Source: Nocardioides eburneiflavus
Lineage (GTDB): Bacteria; Actinomycetota; Actinomycetes; Propionibacteriales; Nocardioidaceae
Reading direction: 5' to 3'
Length of the DNA stretch: 64,000 nucleotides
NCBI RefSeq assembly: GCF_004785795.1
Contig: NZ_SRRO01000001.1
Span: forward strand, 3,844,001 to 3,908,000
Part shown: piece after piece, positions 1-12,405 of the stretch
Numbering within the stretch: the stretch's first letter is position 1
How the letters are laid out: every line of letters begins with the position of its first letter
Notes under the pieces: generated by a model
What the model saw: the letters and a program-made list of their open reading frames with translations, nothing else
Database searches by the model: none
What the model was told of the DNA's origin: nothing
Program-made: the position numbers and the translations under genes

Positions 1-2
1 CC

Positions 3-1232
3 TGGTCGTCGCCCGACGTTCCCCGGCTGCCCGTGAGGGGCCCTGTCGTGCGGGTGCACGACACCGCGAGCAACAGCCTCGTCGAGACCCGGCCCGAGGG
101 TCCGGCCCGGCTCTACGTCTGCGGCATCACCCCGTACGACGCCACCCACATGGGCCATGCGGCGACGTACGTCGGGTTCGACCTGCTCCACCGGGCCTGG
201 CGCAACGCCGGCCACGAGGTGACCTACGTCCAGAACGTCACCGACGTCGACGACCCGCTGCTCGAGCGGGCCGACAAGGTGAAGGTCGACTGGACCGAGC
301 TCGCCGAGCGCGAGACCCAGCTGTTCCGCGACGACATGGAGGCGCTGCGCGTCCTGCCGCCCGCGCACTACGTCGGCGCCGTCGAGTCGATCCCTCAGGT
401 CGTCGAGCTGATCCGGGTCCTCGAGGAGGCCGGCGCGGTCTACCGCGTCCAGGACGACCTCTACTTCTCCGTCACCGCCGACGACGCCTTCGGCTCGGTG
501 TCCGGCCTCGATCGCGCGCAGATGCTCGAGATCTTCCCCGAGCGTGGCGGCGACCCGGACCGCGAGGGCAAGAAGGACCCGCTCGACTGCCTGCTCTGGC
601 GTGCCGAGCGGCCCGGCGAACCCGCGTGGGACAGCCCGTGGGGCCCCGGCCGGCCCGGCTGGCACATCGAGTGCACCGCGATCGCGCTCGACCACCTCGG
701 CACCGCCTTCGACGTGCAGGGCGGCGGCAGCGACCTGGTCTTCCCTCACCACGAGATGTCGGCCGGCGAGGCGCAGGTCGCGCACCCGGGCCATCGGTTC
801 GCCCGGGCCTACGCGCACGCCGGCATGGTCGCCTACGACGGTGAGAAGATGTCGAAGTCCAGGGGCAACCTGGTCTTCGTCTCCGCGCTGCGGATGAGCG
901 AGGTCGACCCGATGGCGATCCGTCTCGTGCTGCTGCGTCACCACTACCGCAGCGACTGGGAGTGGACCGACGACCAGCTCTGGGACGCGGTCGACACCCT
1001 GGCCGACTGGCGCCGCGCCCTGGCGCTGGGCTACGGCGCAGCCTCGGCGCCTGTCGTGGAGCGGGTGCTGGCCGCGCTGGCCGACGACCTCGACGCCCCG
1101 ACCGCGGTCCTGGCCGTGCAGGAGTGGGTCGAGGCCACCCTCGGCACCACCGGCCTGGCCGACACCTCGGACCACGAGGCGGCGGCGACGATCCACCGGC
1201 TGCTCGACGCCGCCCTCGGCCTGTCGCTCTGA
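3..1232 (+). CDS. mshC: Mycothiol cysteine ligase MshC (5' end outside window)
   Basis: ATP-dependent ligation of L-cysteine to glucosaminyl-inositol, the penultimate step of mycothiol synthesis in the cytosol. The protein has the CysRS-like class I synthetase fold: [15 protein letters not shown] holds the zinc cysteine and the HIGH-like signature, WHIECTAIA is the central motif and KMSKSRGN the KMSKS loop. The frame is open from base 3, and the residues before the first internal GTG (base 33), [13 protein letters not shown], match the usual MshC N-terminus, so the true start lies just left of the window. Convergent with the PAC2 gene, with the 93-bp repeat between them; the same neighbourhood (mshC, PAC2, metH) is known in mycobacteria. 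Confidence 0.95.
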   Translation, partial: WSSPDVPRLPVRGPVVRVHDTASNSLVETRPEGPARLYVCGITPYDATHMGHAATYVGFDLLHRAWRNAGHEVTYVQNVTDVDDPLLERADKVKVDWTELAERETQLFRDDMEALRVLPPAHYVGAVESIPQVVELIRVLEEAGAVYRVQDDLYFSVTADDAFGSVSGLDRAQMLEIFPERGGDPDREGKKDPLDCLLWRAERPGEPAWDSPWGPGRPGWHIECTAIALDHLGTAFDVQGGGSDLVFPHHEMSAGEAQVAHPGHRFARAYAHAGMVAYDGEKMSKSRGNLVFVSALRMSEVDPMAIRLVLLRHHYRSDWEWTDDQLWDAVDTLADWRRALALGYGAASAPVVERVLAALADDLDAPTAVLAVQEWVEATLGTTGLADTSDHEAAATIHRLLDAALGLSL

Positions 1233-1311
1233 CGTACGCCCAGACGGGCCGTCGAGCGGCCACATGTCCGCTCGAGTCGGGCTGTGGTCGGTAGAGCGGC
1301 ACTGGTTGATG

Positions 1312-1359
1312 CATGTGGACGCCTGACGCACGCCATGGTGCGCGTCGGGCGGCCACATG
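1312..1359. terminator. Hairpin at repeat boundary 1, possible bidirectional terminator
   Basis: A 48-nt imperfect palindrome: the arms starting CATGTGG and ending CCACATG pair at 20 of 24 positions, with further G-U pairs possible in RNA. It lies between convergent mshC and the PAC2 gene. There is no U tract, which is usual in high-GC actinobacteria. Confidence 0.45.
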
Positions 1360-1404
1360 TCCGCTCGAGTCGGGCTGTGGTCGGTAGAGCGGCACTGGTT
1401 GATG

Positions 1405-1452
1405 CATGTGGACGCCTGACGCACGCCGTGGTGCGCGTCGGGCGGCCACATG
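1405..1452. terminator. Hairpin at repeat boundary 2, possible bidirectional terminator
   Basis: Second copy of the 48-nt palindrome exactly 93 bp downstream of the first. It ends about 20 bp before the stop codon of the minus-strand PAC2 gene, so it would fold in transcripts from either side. Confidence 0.45.
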
Positions 1453-1473
1453 TCCGCTCGAGTCGGGATGTGG

Positions 1474-2319
1474 TCAGTCGGTGTCGCGCCGCTTGAGGTA
1501 GCGCTCGAACTCCCGCGCGATGGCCTCGCCGCTGGCCTCGGGGAGGTCGGCGGTGTCGCGCGTCTCCTCGAGCGCACGGACGTAGTCGGCGACGTCCTCG
1601 TCCTCGGCGGCGAGCTCGTCGACGCCCCGCTCCCAGGCCTTGGCGTCCTCGGCGAGCTCGCCGATCGGCATCGGTGCCTGCAGCAGCTCCTCGAGGTGTC
1701 CGAGGAGCGCGAGGGTGGCCTTGGGGCACGGCGGCTGCGCGACGTAGTGGGGGACGGCCGCCCAGTAGGAGACCGCCGGGATGTCGAGCTGCGTGCACGC
1801 GTCGTTGAAGACGCCCACGATCCCCGTCGGTCCCTCGTAGGTCGACTGCTCGAGATCGAGCCGGTCGACCAGCTCGGGCTCGCTGGCGGTGCCGGTGACG
1901 GGGATCGGCCGGGTGTGCGGGGTGTCGGCGAGCAGGGCGCCCAGGGTGACGACGAGCTCGGCGCCGAGGTCGTCGCACGCAGCGAGGAGCTCGGCGCAGA
2001 ACTGGCGCCACTTCATGTTGGGCTCGATGCCGCGCACGAGGATGACGTCGCGGTCGAGCTCCGCCGGCCGGGCGACGGCGATGCGCGTGGTGGGCCAGGT
2101 GAGCCGACGGTGGCCGTGGTGGTCGGTGCCGATCACCGGGCGGTTGACCTGGAAGTCGTAGAACTCCTCGGGGTCGATCGCGCCGATCACCTCCGCCTTC
2201 CACTGCTCGATCAGGTGGTCGACCAGCCCCGAGGCGGCATCGGCCGCGTCGTTCCACCCCTCGAAGGCCGCGATCACCACGGGGGAGACCAGGTCCTGCA
2301 CGTCGTCGAACTCGATCAC
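1474..2319 (-). CDS. PAC2-family protein (proteasome assembly chaperone 2-like)
   Basis: A 281-residue soluble protein of the PAC2 family, homologous to mycobacterial Rv2125. The N-terminus (VVIAAFEGWNDAADAAS) and the internal VTLGALLADTPHTRP and VGVFNDACTQLDIPAVSYW segments are typical; the last 70 residues are acidic and charged. Molecular role is unknown; PAC2 homologues are found beside proteasome genes in actinobacteria and archaea, but a chaperone role here is only an inference. Start is GTG at 2319, 6 nt after a TAGGCT box. The stop codon abuts the third copy of the 93-bp repeat. Confidence 0.85.
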   Translation of the reverse strand: MIEFDDVQDLVSPVVIAAFEGWNDAADAASGLVDHLIEQWKAEVIGAIDPEEFYDFQVNRPVIGTDHHGHRRLTWPTTRIAVARPAELDRDVILVRGIEPNMKWRQFCAELLAACDDLGAELVVTLGALLADTPHTRPIPVTGTASEPELVDRLDLEQSTYEGPTGIVGVFNDACTQLDIPAVSYWAAVPHYVAQPPCPKATLALLGHLEELLQAPMPIGELAEDAKAWERGVDELAAEDEDVADYVRALEETRDTADLPEASGEAIAREFERYLKRRDTD

Positions 2320-2325
2320 CAGCCC

Positions 2326-2331
2326 AGCCTA
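2326..2331 (-). promoter_or_regulatory. -10 box TAGGCT, PAC2 gene
   Basis: TAGGCT on the minus strand ends 6 nt before the GTG start, predicting a leaderless transcript. Confidence 0.6.
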
Positions 2332-2424
2332 GGGCGCGAGGCCCAGTCGCCCGCCGTGATTTCGCCACCCGACGCGCCGAGTGCCACCATGTGGGAATCC
2401 GGTCCGCGATTCGGACAACGTTCC

Positions 2425-2430
2425 TAGGCT
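2425..2430 (+). promoter_or_regulatory. -10 box TAGGCT, metH
   Basis: TAGGCT 33 nt before the metH GTG, which would give a short leader containing the GAGAGGAG ribosome-binding site. No cobalamin-riboswitch sequence is seen in the 144 bp upstream. Confidence 0.45.
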
Positions 2431-2463
2431 GGCACCCCTGCCACCGAGAGGAGCCACGCACCC

Positions 2464-6204
<3,741 letters not shown>

Positions 6205-6332
6205 GCCGGCGTACGGTCCTCCCGCGCGCGGCATGCATGAGGGTGTGTCGGGCTGGGAACCGGGGGAGGGACGCTTCCTGGCACGGTGCGCGGTCCAGGA
6301 CTGGACGACTGGACTGAGGAGGACGATCAGGA

Positions 6333-8264
6333 GTGGTTGGGCCGGACAAGGTCTCGGTGGTGCTGGTCGACGACTCCGTCGACGTGCGCACGCTCGTGCG
6401 CATGCGCCTGGAGTCCTCGGGACGGTTCGACGTCGTCGGTGAGGCCGCCGACGGCGAGGAGGCCATCGACGTCGTCATCCGCCACGAGCCACAGGCGGTG
6501 CTCCTCGACGTCTCGATGCCCGCCATGGACGGTCTCGAGACCCTCCCGTCGATCCTCGCGGTGCGTCCGGGCACAGCGGTCGTGATGTTCAGCGGCTTCG
6601 GAGGGACGGACCTCGCGGCCGAGGCCAGGTCCCTCGGCGCGCTCGACTTCATCGAGAAGTCCATCCCGCTGGAGCAGCTGGCAGACCGGCTCCTCCAGAG
6701 CCTCGGCGGTGCCGGCCCTGCGTCCACAGAGAGCTCGGGGGAGCGGCCATCGGCGACCGCCGACGGGGGCGACGGGCAGGAGGTCGACGTCGCGCAGCTG
6801 GAGCAGGCGATCCTCGACGAGCACCTCGAAGGCTTCCGCGCGCTCTTCGACCGGGCGGCCATCGGGATGGCCACCCTCACCGTCCACGCGACCATCGTGC
6901 GGGCCAACGAGGCGCTCGCCGAGCTGATGTCGTGCCAGCCGAGTGACCTCGTCGGCGTCGACTACGGCCGCTTGACCGGTGGGCGTGGCGACATCCTGGA
7001 CCAGCACCTCGAGTCGCTCCACTCGTCCCAGGGCGACGTCGCCACGTTCGAGCACCCGGTCCCGGCGCCGACCGGGGCACGGACCGCGCGCACCGCCCTC
7101 GTGACCCTCGTCCCGATCCGCGACTCGACCGGCCGGATGCTCTACGTGTTCGCCCAGGTGCAGGACATCACCTCGCAACGCGCAGCCGAGGACGAGCTGC
7201 GTCGCACCGAGGAGACGTTCCGCCTCCTGGTCGCCGCGGTGGAGGACTACGCGATCTTCATGCTCGAGCCCAGCGGCAGGGTGGCCAGCTGGAACGCCGG
7301 AGCCCGACGGATCAAGGGCTACGAGGCAACAGAGATCGTCGGGCGGCACTTCCGGGTCTTCTACCCCGAGGAGGACCAGCTGACCGGGCACCCGGAGCGC
7401 TACCTCGAGGGAGCCCGCCGGGACGGGTCCTTCGCCGAGGAGGGATGGCGGGTGCGTCGGGACGGCAGCCGGTTCTGGGCCAGCGTCGTCATCACTGCGG
7501 TGCACGACGAGAGAGGTCGGCTCATCGGCTTCGCCAAGGTCACCCGTGACCAGACCGAGCAGCGCGCGAACGCGGACGACCGGTCGGACGCGATGGCCGA
7601 GCTGACGCGCCTGCTCGCCGTGACGGCACACGAGCTCAGGACCCCGACGGCCGTCATCGACGGCAGCGCGCACACCCTCCAGACGACGGAGAGCCAGATG
7701 GCGGCCGGGGAGCGCGACCAGCTCCTCCGCGGCATCCGGAGCAGCGCGGACCGTCTGCGGCGCCTCGCCGCGGACCTGACCGCCGCCTCCCAGCTCGAGG
7801 GGACGGGACTGCGGCTGGAGCGGCAGAGCGTGTCGCTCGCACAGCTCATCCGGGGCGCAGCCCTCCGCCGTGCGACCACGAGCCCCGCCGTCCACGTCGA
7901 GGTCGACGCCGCCGACGAGGCGCGCATCCACGCCGACGAGGTCCGCCTCGCCCAGGCGCTCGACAACCTGATCGACAACGCGGTCCGCCACGGAGCACCC
8001 CCGTACGCGGTGTCCGCACGGGTGCGCGACGACGAGGTCGAGCTCCGGGTGACCGACGCAGGCCCGGGAGTGCCCGTCGAGCTGGTCCCACGAGTGTTCG
8101 ACAGGTTCGCCACGGCTGGTCCCACCAGCGGGACGGGGCTCGGCCTCTACCTCGTGCGCGAGATCGCGCGGGTGCACGGCGGCGAGGTCGACTACCAGCC
8201 TCCGGCCGACGGCAGCCCGACGGCGTTCTGCGTCCGGTTCCCCACGCCGACCCCGTTCCGCTAG
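6333..8264 (+). CDS. Receiver-PAS-PAS hybrid histidine kinase
   Basis: 643-residue signalling protein with no membrane segment. The N-terminal receiver domain (about 8-122) has the acidic pair D13-D14, phospho-acceptor D59 in LLDVSMPAMDG and K109. Two PAS domains follow (about 165-285 and 295-412), then HisKA with H433 in the H-box AHELRTP, and an ATPase domain with N-box DNLIDNAVRHG, G1 DAGPGVP and G2 GTGLGLYLV. A receiver at the N-terminus of a kinase suggests input from another kinase. No cognate output regulator is adjacent. Start GTG at 6333, with GAGGAGG 9 nt upstream. Convergent with the GntP gene, 19 bp apart. Confidence 0.88.
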   Translation: MVGPDKVSVVLVDDSVDVRTLVRMRLESSGRFDVVGEAADGEEAIDVVIRHEPQAVLLDVSMPAMDGLETLPSILAVRPGTAVVMFSGFGGTDLAAEARSLGALDFIEKSIPLEQLADRLLQSLGGAGPASTESSGERPSATADGGDGQEVDVAQLEQAILDEHLEGFRALFDRAAIGMATLTVHATIVRANEALAELMSCQPSDLVGVDYGRLTGGRGDILDQHLESLHSSQGDVATFEHPVPAPTGARTARTALVTLVPIRDSTGRMLYVFAQVQDITSQRAAEDELRRTEETFRLLVAAVEDYAIFMLEPSGRVASWNAGARRIKGYEATEIVGRHFRVFYPEEDQLTGHPERYLEGARRDGSFAEEGWRVRRDGSRFWASVVITAVHDERGRLIGFAKVTRDQTEQRANADDRSDAMAELTRLLAVTAHELRTPTAVIDGSAHTLQTTESQMAAGERDQLLRGIRSSADRLRRLAADLTAASQLEGTGLRLERQSVSLAQLIRGAALRRATTSPAVHVEVDAADEARIHADEVRLAQALDNLIDNAVRHGAPPYAVSARVRDDEVELRVTDAGPGVPVELVPRVFDRFATAGPTSGTGLGLYLVREIARVHGGEVDYQPPADGSPTAFCVRFPTPTPFR

Positions 8265-8283
8265 GGGCGGGCCGGCGACTGCC

Positions 8284-9705
8284 TCACAGCACCAGGGCCG
8301 CGGCCATCACGAGCGGCAGCGACACCACCGACGCCACCGAGGTGACGAGGGTCAGCGTCTTGAGCGTGCCCTTCGTCGACAGGCCGAGCAGCGACTTGAA
8401 CATCCAGAAGAAGTTGCTGTTGACCTGCAGGGCGAACATCGCACCCGAGGCGATCGCCAGGCCGATGACGATGGGGGAGACGGTCAGCGAGTCCAGGATC
8501 GGGGCGATGATGCCGGCGGCGGTGATGGCGGCCACCGACACCGAGCCGATCGCGAGGTGCAGCACGGCCGCGATGAACCAGGCGAGCAGGATGCTCAGCA
8601 CCACCGGCGCGCCCTCGTCGGCCCGGAACAGGTCGCCGAGCACGGCGTCGAGCCCGGTCGCCTCGATCACTGCGCCGAGGGAGCCACCGACACCGGTGAT
8701 CAGCAGGATCTCGCCGGTCGTGTGGAAGCCGTCCTCCATCGCCTCGTTGGTGCGCTCCAGCCCGGCCGACGCCCGGGAGAGGCCGTACGCGCCGAGCAGG
8801 CCGATGAACAGCGCGGCGTTGGCGTCGCCGAGGAACGCGATCAACGAGTTGGACCACCCACCGAGCTCGGCGAAGGCGCCGAAGGCGATCAGCAGCAGCG
8901 GCACGAGGATCGGCAGCATCAGGACCGCGAGCGGCAGGCGGCGTACGCCCTGCGCCGCCTCGGCGGCCGTCGCCTCCGACTCGCTGCGCGCGAGCGCCTC
9001 GTGCGCCGACTCCGCCTCGCCGGTGAGGTAGTCACGGTCTGCGGCCTCCTGCTCGGCCATCGCCTCGTCGAGCTCCTCGTCGGTCTCGGCGTTCCAGAAG
9101 CCGCCGGCGGCGAAGAGCAGGCGCATCAGCAGGGTGGAGACCAGGGCGGTGATCAGCCCGATGACCACGCCGTAGACGAGCCAGTCGCCCAGCCGGATGT
9201 CGAGCAGGCCGGCGATCGAGATGGCAGCGAGGCCGGGGATCACGAACACGTAGCCGGCGAAGATCCCGCAGCCCAGCGCCGAGGCGAGGACGGGCAGTCC
9301 GATCCGGCCGATGAAGGGCGACGCGGAGCGGGCGACCGGCGCGGCCAGCACCACCTGCACGTCGACGTAGATCGACGGCATGACGACCGCCAACATCGAC
9401 GTCAGCGCGTAGGGCAGGCGACCGGAGCCGACACGCTGGACGAGCAGCCCGACGAGTCGCCGGAAGGCTCCGGTGGAGTGGAGCAGCGACCCGATCAGGA
9501 CACCGAAGCCGATCAGCAGGCCGACCTCGGCCATGATGCCGCCGAAGCCGGTCGTGATCGCCTCGATCGTGCCGACGAAGCCGACCCCGCTCGCCAGCCC
9601 GAGGTAGAGCGAACCGAGGACCAGCGAGATCACCGGGTCGATCCGCACGCGGACGATGAGCGCGATCACCAGGACGATCGCGATGGTGGTGTGCAGGGCG
9701 ACCAT
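8284..9705 (-). CDS. GntP-family permease (gluconate:H+ symporter type)
   Basis: 473-residue polytopic membrane protein of the GntP family, which imports gluconate and related sugar acids with protons. The N-terminal helices (LIVRVRIDPVISLVLGSL, TTGFGGIMAEVGLLIGFG) and the C-terminal block (GSVSVAAITAAGIIAPIL, ALQVNSNFFWMFKSL) fit the family. A hydrophilic loop of about 55 residues, rich in Glu and Ala, sits between helices near residues 210-265 and is longer than usual. Start at 9705 is chosen for the GGGGAGAG ribosome-binding site 3 nt upstream. No gluconate kinase is nearby, so the substrate is open. Confidence 0.85.
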   Translation of the reverse strand: MVALHTTIAIVLVIALIVRVRIDPVISLVLGSLYLGLASGVGFVGTIEAITTGFGGIMAEVGLLIGFGVLIGSLLHSTGAFRRLVGLLVQRVGSGRLPYALTSMLAVVMPSIYVDVQVVLAAPVARSASPFIGRIGLPVLASALGCGIFAGYVFVIPGLAAISIAGLLDIRLGDWLVYGVVIGLITALVSTLLMRLLFAAGGFWNAETDEELDEAMAEQEAADRDYLTGEAESAHEALARSESEATAAEAAQGVRRLPLAVLMLPILVPLLLIAFGAFAELGGWSNSLIAFLGDANAALFIGLLGAYGLSRASAGLERTNEAMEDGFHTTGEILLITGVGGSLGAVIEATGLDAVLGDLFRADEGAPVVLSILLAWFIAAVLHLAIGSVSVAAITAAGIIAPILDSLTVSPIVIGLAIASGAMFALQVNSNFFWMFKSLLGLSTKGTLKTLTLVTSVASVVSLPLVMAAALVL

Positions 9706-9836
9706 GTGCTCTCCCCAAGAGGTAGTACGCAGGCCCGAGAGGCCTCCGAGGCGCCCCCTGTCTACCGGGACCCGACCGGGCTTGACCAGCCGGTGTCGAG
9801 GGGTGGGCGGCGTCGGAACGGTGCCCGGACGCTGGA

Positions 9837-9842
9837 TAGGGT
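9837..9842 (+). promoter_or_regulatory. -10 box TAGGGT, HAD gene
   Basis: GGATAGGGT context; the box ends 7 nt before the GTG start of the HAD hydrolase. No clear -35 element. Confidence 0.6.
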
Positions 9843-9849
9843 CGGGCGC

Positions 9850-10548
9850 GTGACTCCTCCGGCGACGTCGACCCTGCCCGCCGCGGTCCTCTGGGACATG
9901 GACGGCACGCTCGTCGACACCGAGCCCTACTGGATCGACACCGAGTACGCGATGGCCGAGAAGTACGGCGGCACGTGGTCGCAGGAGCACGCGATGAACC
10001 TCGTCGGCAACGCCCTGCTGGACTCGGGCGACTACATCCGGGTGCACATGGGCATCGACCGCACGCCGCAGCAGATCGTCGACGAGCTGCTCGACGGCGT
10101 CGTGGCGCGCGTCGAGGTGGAGGTGCCGTGGCGACCCGGGGCGCGGGAGCTGCTGACCGACCTCGGCGCACACGGGGTCCCCTGCGCGCTGGTGACGATG
10201 TCGTGGCAGCGCTTCGTGGCGCCGATCCTCGCCGAGCTGCCCGTGGGGTCGTTCGCCAGCGTCGTGACCGGCGACCGGGTCGGGCTCGGCAAGCCGCACC
10301 CCGAGCCCTACCTGACCGCTGCCGCGGAGCTGGGGCTGCACCCGGGCCAGTGCCTGGCGATCGAGGACTCCAACACCGGCGCGAAGTCCGCGGTGGCAGC
10401 CGGGTGCACCGTGCTGTGCGTCCCCCACCACGTGCCGATCCTCGAGGGGGAACGCCGGGTCTTCGCCGACACGCTCGAGGGCCTCGGCGTCGCCGACCTC
10501 GGCGCGATGGTGCCGCCGTGGGTCGCGACCCGCTGGCTCGACACGTGA
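9850..10548 (+). CDS. HAD-superfamily phosphatase (beta-phosphoglucomutase-like)
   Basis: 232-residue cytosolic hydrolase. Motif I is DMDGTLVDTEPYW near residue 16 (nucleophile and acid Asp), motif II is the Thr of CALVTMS, motif III the Lys of GLGKPHPEPY, and motif IV the acidic AIEDSNTG. The helical cap lies between motifs I and II. The DMDGTLVDTE signature is shared by phosphatases for sugar phosphates and by beta-phosphoglucomutases, so substrate cannot be assigned. Start GTG 9850 is fixed by the -10 box just upstream. Divergent from the GntP permease with 144 bp between. Confidence 0.85.
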   Translation: MTPPATSTLPAAVLWDMDGTLVDTEPYWIDTEYAMAEKYGGTWSQEHAMNLVGNALLDSGDYIRVHMGIDRTPQQIVDELLDGVVARVEVEVPWRPGARELLTDLGAHGVPCALVTMSWQRFVAPILAELPVGSFASVVTGDRVGLGKPHPEPYLTAAAELGLHPGQCLAIEDSNTGAKSAVAAGCTVLCVPHHVPILEGERRVFADTLEGLGVADLGAMVPPWVATRWLDT

Positions 10549-10594
10549 CCCGACCGTGACCATCCTGCTGTGGTCCGGGTCACGTCCGCCGGTC

Positions 10595-10600
10595 TAGGGT
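10595..10600 (+). promoter_or_regulatory. -10 box TAGGGT, ABC operon
   Basis: TAGGGT 41 nt before the ATG of the substrate-binding protein, giving a leader of about 35 nt that contains GGAAGGA. Confidence 0.5.
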
Positions 10601-10641
10601 GCTGAACACACCTGATCGATTACCGGACGGAAGGACCCCGG

Positions 10642-12315
10642 ATGTCTGTGACACGCACCGTGGCAGCTTGGACCACGGCTGTCCTGGCTGCCGCCACCCT
10701 GGCGAGCTGTGCCGAGAGCGAGCGCGACGGCGACGGCGGGAGCGGGGGCGGCGACGACGGCACGTTCGTCTTCGGCGCGGCGGGCGCCCCCGAGATGTTC
10801 GACCCCTACTACGCCACCGATGGTGAGACCTTCCGCATCACGCGACAGATGTTCGAGGGCCTCCTCGGCATCGAGCCCGGCAGCGCCGAGGTGGTGCCGG
10901 AGCTCGCGACCGAGTGGACCTCCGACGAGGAGGGCACCGAGTGGACCTTCACGCTGCGTGACGACGTCACCTTCCACGACGGCGAGCCCTTCAACGCCGA
11001 GGCCGTCTGCTACAACTTCGAGCGCATGTTCGACCAGAACGACGCGGGGCAGGTCGCCGGCGAGTACTGGGGCTACGTGATGGGCGCCTACGCCAACGAC
11101 CCGGAGAACTCGCTCTACCAGGGCTGCGAGGCCACCGACGAGTTCGAGGCGGTCATCTCGATCAGTCGCCCGACCTCCGGCTTCCCGACGATGCTGACGC
11201 TCGAGTCGCTGTCGATGCAGTCGCCCAAGGCGCTCGAGGAGGGTGACGCCAACGGCATCGCCTCCGAGGGTGAGGGCTTCAGCTTCCCGGCCTACGCCGA
11301 CGCTCCGGTCGGCACCGGTCCCTTCACCTTCGGTGAGTACGACGAGGCCAACGGCTCGATCACCCTCGCGCGCAACGACGACTACTGGGGCGACGCGGCC
11401 CAGGTCAGCGAGATCGTCTTCCGGGTCATCCCCGACGAGAGCACGCGACGCCAGGAGCTCGAGGCGGGCAGCATCAACGGCTACGACCTGCCCAACCCGG
11501 TCGACTGGGCCGGCCTGGAGGAGGACGGCAACTCGGTCGAGATCCGTGACCCGTTCAACATCCTCTACCTCGGCCTCAACCCGGAGGCCAACCCGCAGCT
11601 CGAGGACCTCAGGGTCCGCAAGGCGATCTACCACGCACTCAACCGCGAGCAGCTGGTGCAGACGCAGCTGCCCGAGGGCGCCGCGGTCGCCACGCAGTTC
11701 ATGCCCGACACGGTCAGCGGCTACAACACCGAGCTCGAGCCCTACGCGTACGACCCCGACGAGGCGAAGCGACTGCTGGCCGAGGCCGGGGCCGAGGGCA
11801 TGACGCTCAACTTCGCGTACCCCACCGAGGTGAGCCGCCCGTACATGCCGGACCCGCAGAAGATCTACGAGGCGCTGCGCACCGACCTCGAGGCCGTGGG
11901 CATCAAGGTGAAGGTGTCGACGGCGTCCTGGAACGGCGGCTACCTCGACAACGTGTCCGGCGAGCCGGGCAAGTACGACGCCTACATCCTCGGCTGGACC
12001 GGCGACTACGACTCGGCCTACAACTTCATCGGCACGTTCTTCGGCAACCTGAAGGACAACGACTTCGGCACCGACGTCATGCCGTGGGGCAAGCAGCTGG
12101 CCGACGACCTCAAGGCCGCGGACGCCATCGTCGACGAGGACGAGCGCGGCGCCGCGTGGGAGGAGATCAACCGCCAGATCATGGAGGAGTACCTCCCCGG
12201 CCTGCCGATCAGCCACTCGCCGCCCGCCCTCGTGGTCGGACCCGGCGTCGACGGAGTGATCCCGAGCCCGCTCACGGCCGAGGAGTTCGACACCGTCACC
12301 GTGGGCGGTGAGTGA
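10642..12315 (+). CDS. ABC transporter substrate-binding lipoprotein, family 5
   Basis: 557-residue extracytoplasmic peptide-type binding protein (SBP_bac_5). The signal peptide ends in lipobox LASC (Cys at about residue 23), followed by an acidic Gly/Asp/Ser linker, so the mature protein is lipid-anchored. Family features include FTLRDDVTFHDGEPFNAE and VRKAIYHALNREQLV. First gene of a five-gene operon with two permeases and two ATPases; typical cargo is di- or oligopeptides, but nickel or other solutes use the same family. Start ATG with GGAAGGA upstream. Confidence 0.9.
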   Translation: MSVTRTVAAWTTAVLAAATLASCAESERDGDGGSGGGDDGTFVFGAAGAPEMFDPYYATDGETFRITRQMFEGLLGIEPGSAEVVPELATEWTSDEEGTEWTFTLRDDVTFHDGEPFNAEAVCYNFERMFDQNDAGQVAGEYWGYVMGAYANDPENSLYQGCEATDEFEAVISISRPTSGFPTMLTLESLSMQSPKALEEGDANGIASEGEGFSFPAYADAPVGTGPFTFGEYDEANGSITLARNDDYWGDAAQVSEIVFRVIPDESTRRQELEAGSINGYDLPNPVDWAGLEEDGNSVEIRDPFNILYLGLNPEANPQLEDLRVRKAIYHALNREQLVQTQLPEGAAVATQFMPDTVSGYNTELEPYAYDPDEAKRLLAEAGAEGMTLNFAYPTEVSRPYMPDPQKIYEALRTDLEAVGIKVKVSTASWNGGYLDNVSGEPGKYDAYILGWTGDYDSAYNFIGTFFGNLKDNDFGTDVMPWGKQLADDLKAADAIVDEDERGAAWEEINRQIMEEYLPGLPISHSPPALVVGPGVDGVIPSPLTAEEFDTVTVGGE

Positions 12316-12352
12316 GGCACCCACCGCCCCGTGACACGTGATGTGTGAGTCA

Positions 12353-12379
12353 GGGGGTCGTCCCGGCGGGACGACCCCC
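12353..12379 (+). terminator. Perfect 12-bp hairpin between binding protein and permease genes
   Basis: GGGGGTCGTCCC and GGGACGACCCCC pair perfectly around a GGC loop. It lies 38 bp after the binding-protein stop and 27 bp before the first permease. In such operons a partial terminator or 3' stabiliser here keeps the binding protein in excess of the membrane components; that role is inferred. Confidence 0.6.
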
Positions 12380-12405
12380 CGACCCGCTGGTGGCTGAGGA
12401 GAACC

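Larger units (their letters stand above)
1256..1474. repeat. 93-bp tandem repeat, 2.4 copies, palindromic
   Basis: Copy 1 is 1256-1348 and copy 2 is 1349-1441; they differ at one base (1335 A, 1428 G). A partial third copy runs from 1442 to the stop codon of the PAC2 gene. The array fills nearly all the space between two convergent genes. Each unit boundary forms an imperfect palindrome. The period is a multiple of three, but no coding signal is evident. Confidence 0.9.

Noticed and set aside
1256..1474. CRISPR array
   Set aside because: The repeat period is 93 bp with nearly identical whole units and no unique spacers; no cas genes. The Cas4-like protein at 16.6 kb is a Rv2119-type repair nuclease.
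2320..2463. Cobalamin riboswitch upstream of metH
   Set aside because: Only 144 bp are available and no B12-box-like sequence is seen; the region holds two promoters.
8557..9840. Long plus-strand frame opposite the GntP permease
   Set aside because: Low-complexity Gln/Asp/Arg product without motifs; the permease on the minus strand has clear membrane helices. Only the part from 9850 (HAD gene) is real.
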